The position numbers and the translations under genes were made by a program. Below, one piece after another: positions 57,125 to 64,000 of a stretch of 64,000 nucleotides of DNA (the first letter of the stretch is position 1; every line of letters starts with the position of its first letter). The stretch is from a virus. The notes under the pieces were generated by a model, which saw nothing but the letters and a program-made list of their open reading frames with translations, was not told the origin of the DNA and did not search any database. The stretch spans positions 26,243 to 90,242 of the IMG/VR virus record IMGVR_UViG_3300027899_000012, one strand, 5' to 3'.

Positions 57125-57153
57125 GTGATACGCGAATGCTTAGCAAGTGTCAA
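57125..57153 (-). promoter_or_regulatory. Promoter of ssb
   Basis: TTGACA, 17-base spacer CTTGCTAAGCATTCGCG, TATCAC. The spacer shares 14 bases with the promoter at 27575-27603. Confidence 0.7.
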
Positions 57154-57740
57154 CCGTCGGGTTCGATCCCGTCGCCGGGATGATCTTCGAGGTTGCGAAG
57201 GAAGGCCCAGACGAACGGCTCTCCGGCGGCGAAGGCCGCGAAGCAACGGTGGTTGCCGTTGCGAATCTGCACGCTTCGGTATCCCAGGTCCGCCTTCGTC
57301 CACGGCCGGGCTCCGGGGATGGTCGCAACGATGTGCCCCATCCCGCCCGAAGTGATGTGCACTGGACCCGAGCCGCACCCGTACTCCTGCGATTCCTGCA
57401 CGTCGATCGGGTCAATCTTGCCCACAATCGCAGCGACGCAGCACGGGAAGATCACCTTGCGAGCGTTCCTGATCGTCTGCACGAAGTACGCGAACTTGAA
57501 CGGGTCGAACGTGTTGTCGGCGACCGGGTACGCTTCGGCCGGGTACACCTTCACCATCTCGCCCGGGCTTCCCATCCACACGCATTTCTTGCCGGCGAAT
57601 GGCTTGCCGCTCATGTCGTCGCCCTCGTAGCGGTACCGCGAAAGCGCATGAGGGGGTCGGTAGCCTTCGCGCAGGAGGTACGCGGCGTAGTAGAGCACGG
57701 GGCTCCAGTCCCAAGCGGGCGGGCGGTTGTGGCGGCTCAC
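57150..57740 (-). CDS. Hypothetical protein
   Basis: 196 residues from GTG 57740 (GTGA overlap). N-terminal helical DWSPVLYYAAYLLREGYRPP, a C-terminal region YRSVQIRNGNHRCFAAFAAG resembling a ParB/Srx-like pocket. Function unknown. Confidence 0.75.
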   Translation of the reverse strand: MSRHNRPPAWDWSPVLYYAAYLLREGYRPPHALSRYRYEGDDMSGKPFAGKKCVWMGSPGEMVKVYPAEAYPVADNTFDPFKFAYFVQTIRNARKVIFPCCVAAIVGKIDPIDVQESQEYGCGSGPVHITSGGMGHIVATIPGARPWTKADLGYRSVQIRNGNHRCFAAFAAGEPFVWAFLRNLEDHPGDGIEPDG

Positions 57741-58276
57741 GGGAACCCCAGCTTCCTGCGCCAGTACTCGTTTCGCGCTCGGAGATGTTCTTCCAATGTC
57801 TCGTGCTCGTCCTGCTGCTCACGCTCGGCTTTCCGTCTCCAAGCACCGTGCATCTTCGGCTCGTGCCATTGAGCGTAACCTTCAAAAAAGGTGATGGGCA
57901 ACCACTTCTCCAGCTGAAGCTGCGCCTCGGTTCGGGCCTGCTCCCTCTTGGACATAGCGCTCCACTCGCGCCTTCCGACGCCCACGATTCTCTGGTGATC
58001 GGGTTCCCACCAGAACATCAGGCGGCCCACGGGAACGGGCATTTTCGATCTCGATGCGTGCTCTGCCACCTGGATGACAACCAACCCGTCTTCCGCGAAG
58101 CCCACTTCGATCATGCGCGTGGTGTACGTCTTGTCCTTCGCAGTGGCGATGATGCGAGACCGATCGTACGCATGCTCAAAGGCGAACACGTCCCAATCGA
58201 ACCACTGCCGAGGAGTCGGACAAGGCCCGTCAGGATCCACGCCGAACTTGTCCCACGGGCGGTTGTTGGGGGTCAT
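57737..58276 (-). CDS. Hypothetical protein
   Basis: 179 residues, MTPNNRPWDKFGVDPDGPCP at ATG 58276. Alpha/beta centre and a charged helical C-terminus. Unknown. Confidence 0.76.
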   Translation of the reverse strand: MTPNNRPWDKFGVDPDGPCPTPRQWFDWDVFAFEHAYDRSRIIATAKDKTYTTRMIEVGFAEDGLVVIQVAEHASRSKMPVPVGRLMFWWEPDHQRIVGVGRREWSAMSKREQARTEAQLQLEKWLPITFFEGYAQWHEPKMHGAWRRKAEREQQDEHETLEEHLRARNEYWRRKLGFP

Positions 58277-58304
58277 TCGGGATCGCCTTCAATCAAGACT
58301 ACCA

Positions 58305-59357
58305 TCATCGTACTGCCGCAACTGGGGCATTTTTCCACTGAGTTAGCTCGCCCCACTCGTACGACTTCACGCCGAGCAGAGGCACTGCGTTCCACTGGCT
58401 CTCGGTGAACGATCGGCCGCAGCTGCAGCGCTTGATCACCGGACCCGCGAGCGACCACTTCGCGTTCGGGTAGTACCCCCGATTGCGAGTGAGGTACTGC
58501 CAGAGCAGGTAGCCGATCAGGCCTGCGACCCCCACAGCGATCGCCGTCTTCGCAGCCGAGGCAGGATCCGACAGCAGGTTGCCGATCCCGCCAGGCCGAA
58601 CGTCGGCCATCCACGGGGCTCCGTAGTACGACATCATCGGGGTGGCGAGCGCGACCACGTGCCAGCCGTGCGGGCTGTACTCGCCGCCGCAAGGCTTTGG
58701 CAGTCCCGACGTCATGGTCTCGTAGTGCAGCCAGATCAGGTTGCCCACGCGCATGGCCTTCGTCGGCTGAGGCATGCCCGGGGGAATCTCCGGCGTGCTC
58801 ACACTCAACCCCGCGCCGACGGCCGCGTTCCAGACAAGCTCGAAGCACTGCGCGCCGCTCGTGATGTTGAAAGTGGACACGTCGCCGCCGCCGTAGTCGT
58901 ACGAGTACGAAAGCGCCTTGCCCCACGGACCGTTCGTGGTCGCGGTCATCATCTTGCCGCCGGTGCCAGCGGCTGCCTGCTTCGCGAAAGCCGCGTACCC
59001 CGCGTGAGGCTGCGTCGCTCCGGATCCCAAGAAGCACGCGTCCGCCAGGTGCACGTAGCAACATCGATCGAAGTCGGCCGGGTTCTTCAGGAAGGCATTT
59101 GCGAAGCCGTGAAACGCGCTGAATCCGCCGATGCCGACGTTGCCGAGAGACGCCGGATCGATCTTCGCCTTCTCGGCCATTGCTTTCCAGGCGTAGCCGT
59201 CGCGCGCAGCCAGGTTCTGGTAGACCGCGGCCTGGTCGGTGGACGTGTTCTTGACGGTGCCCGCGGCGACGCTCAGCACCTGGGTTGGCCGCTGCCAGGC
59301 GACCTTCTGCGCGTAGCAGGGTCCAGCGGGTCCACCGAATGCCATGAGATCAGTCAT
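58305..59357 (-). CDS. Possible virion protein with membrane span
   Basis: 350 residues, MTDLMAFGGPAGPCYAQKVA at ATG 59357 (TGATG overlap). Gly/Ala-rich, with FCYVHLADAC-like Cys content, a hydrophobic helix IAVGVAGLIGYLLWQYL (about 275-291) and a C-terminal CSCGRSFTESQW. Downstream of the kelch/LamG genes; probably structural. No family recognised. Confidence 0.72.
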   Translation of the reverse strand: MTDLMAFGGPAGPCYAQKVAWQRPTQVLSVAAGTVKNTSTDQAAVYQNLAARDGYAWKAMAEKAKIDPASLGNVGIGGFSAFHGFANAFLKNPADFDRCCYVHLADACFLGSGATQPHAGYAAFAKQAAAGTGGKMMTATTNGPWGKALSYSYDYGGGDVSTFNITSGAQCFELVWNAAVGAGLSVSTPEIPPGMPQPTKAMRVGNLIWLHYETMTSGLPKPCGGEYSPHGWHVVALATPMMSYYGAPWMADVRPGGIGNLLSDPASAAKTAIAVGVAGLIGYLLWQYLTRNRGYYPNAKWSLAGPVIKRCSCGRSFTESQWNAVPLLGVKSYEWGELTQWKNAPVAAVR

Positions 59358-60292
59358 CAGGGAACCACACTCAGTTTGTACACATTCTTGCCGAGATTGA
59401 TGCCGCACGCAAAGTACAGTCCGTTGCTCGTGCTCCATGCCGTGGAGGCATGCGACTCCGCGAACGGCGAATCGTACAACCGTTCCCAGATCACACCGTC
59501 CGACGTGTGCCATACGTCGTTCCGATTCAGACCGTTTGCGTAGCCGCCCAGAATCCACAGTTCATCGTCAAAGACGGCGAGGCATTGGTACCGACGTGGG
59601 GGCACGGAAGAGACGCAGACCAGTTCCCACGTGATCCCATCTGGACTACGCCACACGTCGCAGTATTCCACGGCAGGCTGTGCACCGACCGCACTCGGAT
59701 AGATTCCGCCGCAGGCAACCCACATGTACCCGCGCCATGAGACTGCGGAAAAGATCGATCCGCGTGGTCCCCATCCACAACCGTCCGCGATCTTTGTCCA
59801 CGCTGCGCCATCCACGCTGCGCCACACGTCACTGTACGTGACCATCGGACCGGGCACTATGTCCGGGATCGTCTGCCCACCCAAGAGGTACATGGCCCCA
59901 TTGTGAGGCACAACCATGTGCAGACAACGATCACCCAGTCCCCAGTCTGCCGTCACCTGTGTCCACGAGGAACCATCAGGAGAAGACCAGACATCCGTGT
60001 GATAGAAGCCAGAGTTGTTGTCGCCTCCGATCACCCAGAGTTTGGAGTCGAACTCGCAATGCCCAAAGCTATGGCGCGACGCCCAGCCAGGGGCGGCGGT
60101 AAGAAGGTTCCACGTGGCTCCATCGTCGCTGCTCTTCCACACCTCGGAACATGTGAAACCTGGGGCCGGAAACACACCGGGATTCCAACCACCATACAGA
60201 TACAGTTCGTTTCCGAGAACATCTCCCGCTGCACCATCACGAGCATCGTATGCGGCGGCGGCAGTGGGGCTCGACCACTGCCACCTACTCAA
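59357..60292 (-). CDS. Kelch-repeat protein, TTG start
   Basis: 311 residues from TTG 60292, overlapping the upstream stop as TTGA; the next upstream start is far inside that gene. Six or so kelch-like blades: LYLYGGWNPG, LWVIGGDNNS, MYLLGGQTIP, MWVACGGIYP, LWILGGYANG and LYFACGINLG, each followed by a DVW...SxDGxxW strand. A beta-propeller likely used for receptor or glycan binding on the virion. Confidence 0.85.
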   Translation of the reverse strand: MSRWQWSSPTAAAAYDARDGAAGDVLGNELYLYGGWNPGVFPAPGFTCSEVWKSSDDGATWNLLTAAPGWASRHSFGHCEFDSKLWVIGGDNNSGFYHTDVWSSPDGSSWTQVTADWGLGDRCLHMVVPHNGAMYLLGGQTIPDIVPGPMVTYSDVWRSVDGAAWTKIADGCGWGPRGSIFSAVSWRGYMWVACGGIYPSAVGAQPAVEYCDVWRSPDGITWELVCVSSVPPRRYQCLAVFDDELWILGGYANGLNRNDVWHTSDGVIWERLYDSPFAESHASTAWSTSNGLYFACGINLGKNVYKLSVVP

Positions 60293-61554
60293 AAAGGGCC
60301 GTAGCCCATTCTGCCGATGTACCCCATGGCCTGCTCTACCTCTGCCGGGGATAGCGCCTTCATGATCACAGCAAGGTAAGCCATTCGGCCAGTCATCGGC
60401 GCGCTGCTCAGCCCGTTGGACCATTGGGTTCCAACGCTGAAGGTCTGGAGCGTCACCGCTGTCGTGTCGCATGCGGCTGCGTTGATGTCGATCTCGCCGT
60501 CGATGTACGTGCTCACGGTCGTGCCCGAGAACGAGACGATATGTACGTGCGCAGCCGTGTCATGCGCTGCACCGTGGATCCAGCCGCTGTTGTCCCCAGC
60601 GTCTGCACGACGCCAGATCGTACGCACACCGCCATCGTATCCGTACAGCCAGTTCGGCGTGGTCGATGCGTTTGCGCCACCGGACCACATCACACGGTTG
60701 ACGTTCGCTGCCGTTTCTTGGAAACAACAAATCACGGTGTGGGCAACGTCGCTTCCTGCCAGAAGCGCGCCAATGGCAGCGCTGATCAGGTAGTCCGTCC
60801 CGTCGAACAGGATCGACGGCTTGCCGTTCCAGCCAGTCGGCTCGTACGTTGGCTGATCGGCTGCTGTCCCCTGCGTGAGAGGGCGACCGCTGACCTGATC
60901 CGCGACGGAGGTGATCTTCCCAACGCGCGTCACGCCTTTGTCGGCTGTCCATTCCGCCCATTCGACGCCCAACGAATCCGGCGTCCACGCGTTGACGATC
61001 GCTTGAATTGTCATGGCTGTGGTGAGCAAAGTCGCTCCCGCAGCAGCCGCCACATAGGTCGGCGCTTGCTCCGGGTGATCGACAGGCTGAAAGATGCGAG
61101 CGGGAGACGTGTCGAACAGCCACGTCCCAGGGAGCAAGATCAGTGGCCACCCATTCGCGTCCGTCACAGCTTTGACTGCTAACAGACGCGCCTCGGCACT
61201 ACCGGACGCCAGAGGCGCAAGGTAGACCTGGCCGAAGCGTGGCCCAACCGCATCTGCTGCCTGCGAAGCAGCTAAGGTTGGGTCGGTCTCATAAATGACG
61301 CCTCCCACCGAAACGCCTGCCGAACTTGCCCGCTTGTAGCCCGGCCCTACGCTCCCGACTCCGGCCCCCCCCGGGACGATGAAGTTCAGACCGTCGTCCG
61401 TTCCTGGGGTATCCGTGTACTCGAACCATCCGGCGTCTTGCGGAGACAAGGACTCTGTAAAGGCGAAAACTCTGCCGCCACCTGGTCCACCGATCCAAGC
61501 CTGATTGACGCCAATAGCCTGCTTGGGAGAAAAATATGTGATCCGCTTTTTCAT
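60289..61554 (-). CDS. LamG/concanavalin A-like appendage protein
   Basis: 421 residues, MKKRITYFSPKQAIGVNQAW at ATG 61554 (ATGA overlap). The C-terminal half has the LamG-3-like series PSILFDGTDYLISAAIGALL, HTVICCFQET, AHVHIVSFSGTTVSTYIDGE and GRMAYLAVIMKALSPAEVEQ. Likely a tail fibre or spike module that binds sugars; the N-terminal part may attach to the virion. Confidence 0.82.
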   Translation of the reverse strand: MKKRITYFSPKQAIGVNQAWIGGPGGGRVFAFTESLSPQDAGWFEYTDTPGTDDGLNFIVPGGAGVGSVGPGYKRASSAGVSVGGVIYETDPTLAASQAADAVGPRFGQVYLAPLASGSAEARLLAVKAVTDANGWPLILLPGTWLFDTSPARIFQPVDHPEQAPTYVAAAAGATLLTTAMTIQAIVNAWTPDSLGVEWAEWTADKGVTRVGKITSVADQVSGRPLTQGTAADQPTYEPTGWNGKPSILFDGTDYLISAAIGALLAGSDVAHTVICCFQETAANVNRVMWSGGANASTTPNWLYGYDGGVRTIWRRADAGDNSGWIHGAAHDTAAHVHIVSFSGTTVSTYIDGEIDINAAACDTTAVTLQTFSVGTQWSNGLSSAPMTGRMAYLAVIMKALSPAEVEQAMGYIGRMGYGPF

Positions 61555-62723
61555 GAGATTCTCCGAACGTACCAGATCCCGCCGCCAACAACTGCGATCA
61601 GAAGAGCCGCCCCGACCGCGATCCAAGTCACCTGCGGCAGGCCCTTCGCCCACGTCACGAGCGCGTTTGGCGCCACCGCTGCAGGCTTCACGGGCACGAT
61701 TGTCTTGAGCCTGGACGCGCTGCTCTTCGGCACAACCGGCGCGGCCGCCTTGGCGAGTGTTGGCAGGGTCAGGCGCGTGGTCGCGCTCAGCTTCACGGGC
61801 CCCGCCTTCGCGTCATCCATCGCCTGGACTACGGCTGCGCCGATGACTTCCGGCACCGCTTTGGTCAGCGCTTCCAGTCGGTATCTCCAAACGTCCGAGA
61901 TGCACTCCGCGAGCTGCTTCTGGGTGTTCGGGTTGAGATCGAGCGGCCAGTTATCCGTCTTCACCCCAAACGGACCCATTCCGGCCCACACGTTGGGATC
62001 GGCCCCAGGAGGACTCGCTCCCCCCATTTCGACCGTTCCTTCGATCTCCGTGTTCCAGACCCAGGCCCACCGACCGCTTCCCAGATCCTGCTGGCATCCC
62101 TTTGTTGTTTTCCAGCCCTTCACGTACGAATTGAGCCAATGCAGCAAACACTGGTCCGCTCCCTGGATCACGCTCTCTGAACTTGTCAGGCCCCCGATCA
62201 GTGACGAGAGCAAGTCCGTGGGCGCGCGCTCTGCCGGCGACACGGGACGAAGAAGGCCCGACCTGATCGCGACGGCGGTAGAGGGAGGAATACCTTGCGC
62301 CTGACGAACAGCGTCCCATGCCACCTGCACCGCGGCCACGGCCTGTTTCCACACTCCCACCAGTGGGTATTCCCCGGCTGGACCGTCAAACATGCTGCCT
62401 TCGACAACAGCCGCGCTGATGACCCCGTGAGCAGGAAACGCCTTCTGCAATAGAGCTGTCACACCAAACATTGCCGCCACGAACGGCATGGCCGGCGCCG
62501 CGCCGGGAATCAAAGTCATCGCGGTCATGGCAGCAGCGACAGCGGCGTCCTGCTTGGCCTTCGCGTCGCCATTGGTCATGGCATAGGCAGCGTCCGCTGC
62601 CTGCATCACGTAGCCGTAGCCGGAGGTGACCGACTGCGGGATCACCGCCGCCTTCGTTCCGTACGACAGGACCGGTGCGACGAGCGCCTCGGCACCAGAA
62701 AACCCTCGGGAGATCCTGATCAT
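61551..62723 (-). CDS. Ala-rich protein with C-terminal membrane span
   Basis: 390 residues, MIRISRGFSGAEALVAPVLS at ATG 62723 with a leaderless-type promoter. Hydrophobic helices near 60-90, and a C-terminal transmembrane helix WIAVGAALLIAVVGGGIWYV. Probably virion- or membrane-associated, heading the appendage operon. Unknown. Confidence 0.75.
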   Translation of the reverse strand: MIRISRGFSGAEALVAPVLSYGTKAAVIPQSVTSGYGYVMQAADAAYAMTNGDAKAKQDAAVAAAMTAMTLIPGAAPAMPFVAAMFGVTALLQKAFPAHGVISAAVVEGSMFDGPAGEYPLVGVWKQAVAAVQVAWDAVRQAQGIPPSTAVAIRSGLLRPVSPAERAPTDLLSSLIGGLTSSESVIQGADQCLLHWLNSYVKGWKTTKGCQQDLGSGRWAWVWNTEIEGTVEMGGASPPGADPNVWAGMGPFGVKTDNWPLDLNPNTQKQLAECISDVWRYRLEALTKAVPEVIGAAVVQAMDDAKAGPVKLSATTRLTLPTLAKAAAPVVPKSSASRLKTIVPVKPAAVAPNALVTWAKGLPQVTWIAVGAALLIAVVGGGIWYVRRIS

Positions 62724-62729
62724 GCCTGG

Positions 62730-62758
62730 ATGTTACGCCGACCCCGCAACCGGGTCAC
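62730..62758 (-). promoter_or_regulatory. Leaderless-type promoter
   Basis: GTGACC, 17-base spacer, TAACAT, six bases, ATG 62723. Confidence 0.58.
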
Positions 62759-62771
62759 GTGCGCCCCGAAA

Positions 62772-63212
62772 CTACCGGTGCCTCGTGAGAATCATCCACG
62801 CGTACACGATCGCCAGCGCCGGCTCTCCCTTGAGCAGCGTCGCCACCCCCTCGGCTTCGGCCGGGTCGCTGAAGCTGTGCCCCCACAGCGGCTCGTCGTG
62901 CCCCAGCAGGTGCACCACAACCGTTGATCCTTCCGCGGTCTCGCTCACCCCGACGCGGACCTTGCTGCCCTGGGGATGGCCGTCGCGGAAGTTCTCGATC
63001 GCGACCAGAAACAGGTAATACAGGAGATCCTCGCGAAGATGAGCGCCGGCAATCATGGCGCTTTTCAGCGGGTCCCGCTTGATCAGGTCATCGTGCTCGT
63101 GCTCAATCTCCATTCCGATGCGAAGTTGCTCGATCGTGTTCGCGTCGGTGGGAAGGCGCAGAGCGAGGGCGTATTTTCGGGCGTCTGCCGTGGTGTAGCG
63201 GGAGGGGCGCAT
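62772..63212 (-). CDS. Hypothetical protein, leaderless
   Basis: 146 residues, MRPSRYTTADARKYALALRL at ATG 63212 with an upstream promoter six bases before it. Helical N-terminus, beta-rich KVRVGVSETAEGSTVVVHLL. Unknown. Confidence 0.76.
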   Translation of the reverse strand: MRPSRYTTADARKYALALRLPTDANTIEQLRIGMEIEHEHDDLIKRDPLKSAMIAGAHLREDLLYYLFLVAIENFRDGHPQGSKVRVGVSETAEGSTVVVHLLGHDEPLWGHSFSDPAEAEGVATLLKGEPALAIVYAWMILTRHR

Positions 63213-63218
63213 GACCGG

Positions 63219-63247
63219 ATGGTAGGCTGGGACGCCTGAAAGGACAA
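63219..63247 (-). promoter_or_regulatory. Leaderless-type promoter
   Basis: TTGTCC, 17-base spacer, TACCAT, six bases, ATG 63212. Confidence 0.68.
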
Positions 63248-63393
63248 CGCCGACAACCTTGCGGCGGCCGGCGTTGGGCACTGACCCCGGTTTCGAGCAT
63301 GAAGTCGGGTGCCCCTCCGTGTTCCCTCTCGGGAACCAGCGTGCCTTGGGGTCTTGCGTCCAGACCTACCAGGACGCGCCCAGGGGGTCAACC

Positions 63394-63678
63394 TCAGCGA
63401 GGAGTCCACTGTGGGCTCGGCGAGCCCTTGGCACCCCCGTCGCTGCTCGCGGCGAGGCTTTCCCCGCCGTAGCAGCACATGCCCGCGGGACAGCTGCTCC
63501 CAACAGCCCCTCCGCAGTCTTCGGACAGCCAGCAGCAAGAGAGAGCCGGAGCCGTCGAGCACACGCGCGCACGCGTCCCACAGGGATAGTCGGGCGACAC
63601 GGGGTTGGGAACGGGCTGGTTGCAGCTGCCACAACCCGCGGTGGCTACGCACAGCGCGAGCATTCCAGACTTGAGCAT
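63394..63678 (-). CDS. Cys-rich lipoprotein
   Basis: 94 residues, MLKSGMLALCVATAGCGSCN at ATG 63678 with GGAGGG upstream. Signal peptide with lipobox TAGC, then a Cys-rich mature part (CCWLSEDCGG, CPAGMCCYGG). Second lipoprotein of this style in the window. Confidence 0.75.
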   Translation of the reverse strand: MLKSGMLALCVATAGCGSCNQPVPNPVSPDYPCGTRARVCSTAPALSCCWLSEDCGGAVGSSCPAGMCCYGGESLAASSDGGAKGSPSPQWTPR

Positions 63679-63700
63679 GGGGGGACCCTCCGGTGCGGAT

Positions 63701-63716
63701 GTTAGCACGTGCTTAC
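63701..63716. promoter_or_regulatory. Operator-like palindrome
   Basis: GTTAGCACGTGCTTAC, near-perfect palindrome around AGCACGTGCT, upstream of the lipoprotein gene and overlapping a TAACAT -10-like box. Related to the sites inside other promoters. Confidence 0.5.
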
Positions 63717-64000
63717 TTCTTGCGTCGCCGCTTTTTCGCCACCGGCGGCTCGTGGTGCCAGGGGCCCCAGTGCTGGTACACCGCGAGCATCGTCGAAAGC
63801 TCGTCCCAGGGGTACGAGGCCTCGGGAATCGCGTTGAACATCTGCGAGAACAGGTACGCGTCCCATTCTTCGTCGGTGATGGGCTCGTAGATTTTCGACC
63901 CCAGGTCCACCCACGCATGCCCGATGCGGGGATTCCCGAACCCCTGGATGCTGCCGTGAACGAGAACGACATCGCCTTGCGGAACGGGACGGCGTCCCCG
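63713..64000 (-). CDS. Hypothetical protein, 5' end beyond window
   Basis: Open frame running in from the right edge (95 residues visible). DVVLVHGSIQGFGNPRIGHA and WVDLGSKIYEPITDEEWD resemble an uncharacterised phage family with the NPRIGHAWVE pattern. Ends in the basic tail AKKRRRKK. A GTG at 63910 is internal, not the start. Confidence 0.75.
   Translation of the reverse strand, partial: RGRRPVPQGDVVLVHGSIQGFGNPRIGHAWVDLGSKIYEPITDEEWDAYLFSQMFNAIPEASYPWDELSTMLAVYQHWGPWHHEPPVAKKRRRKK

Noticed and set aside
58273-58365. Micro-ORF ending EKCPSCGSTMMVVLIEGDPE
   Set aside because: Its stop overlaps the start of the gene at 58276 and it has a CxxC pair, but it is about 20-30 codons, overlaps the end of the gene at 58305 and has no clear start; kept out of the gene list.
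1-64000. CRISPR arrays and rRNA genes
   Set aside because: No regularly spaced direct repeats and no rRNA-like conserved stretches were seen in reading.

Overview
The window is GC-rich, almost fully coding DNA that looks like part of a large bacteriophage (or phage-plasmid) genome. The phage signs are a YqaJ-type exonuclease beside a RecT-like annealing protein, a single-stranded DNA-binding protein, a ParB-like protein, peptidoglycan-cleaving enzymes, a Gp37/Gp68 (DUF5131) protein, DUF488, ASCH and DUF7694-like proteins, and a tail-end block of kelch and lectin-like appendage proteins. No capsid, portal, terminase or DNA polymerase gene is visible. Cysteine-rich lipoproteins with lipoboxes and membrane-anchored lytic enzymes suit a diderm host; Myxococcota is a guess, not shown by the sequence.

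Layout. 1-18.9 kb (minus strand): one long leftward gene string with stop/start overlaps at most junctions. It ends in an SNF2 helicase, a YkgJ-like Cys-cluster protein and many small zinc-ribbon proteins, and begins with a Ycf46-like AAA+ ATPase, DUF1257-like and DUF2997-like trio. 19.4-20.5 kb (plus): small membrane proteins. 20.6-29.2 kb (minus): coiled-coil, zinc-ribbon and unknown proteins. 29.3-36.1 kb: mixed strands, with a ribbon-helix-helix protein, a lytic transglycosylase, an M15 peptidase, a TnpB-only IS200/IS605-type insertion, an SGNH hydrolase and a Cys-rich lipoprotein. 36.1-38.7 kb (minus): a DnaQ-like exonuclease and an HTH regulator. 38.9-52.2 kb (plus): a recombination/modification operon (exonuclease, ParB-like, SLOG, RecT, a DNA methyltransferase fused to an Mrr-like nuclease domain) followed by many small genes. 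51.6-56.1 kb: acetyltransferase, methyltransferases and glycosyltransferases. 56.1-64 kb (minus): ASCH-like protein, SSB, then probable virion proteins with kelch and LamG-like folds.

Expression. Two architectures recur. First, many transcripts appear leaderless: a sigma70-like promoter with its -10 box six bases before the start codon, often with a palindrome related to CACGTGCTAAGCA in the spacer. Second, in 7.4-18.4 kb at least seven start codons are preceded, at a fixed 14-18 nt, by a hairpin with an invariant GTG triloop and a stem whose sequence varies but stays paired, usually followed by AGAAAGC in place of a normal Shine-Dalgarno. Other unusual points are a Ycf46-like ATPase whose Walker B segment precedes its Walker A, a gene interrupted by an in-frame amber codon, and a repeated gene-end cassette that also carries the next gene's ribosome binding site and start codon.
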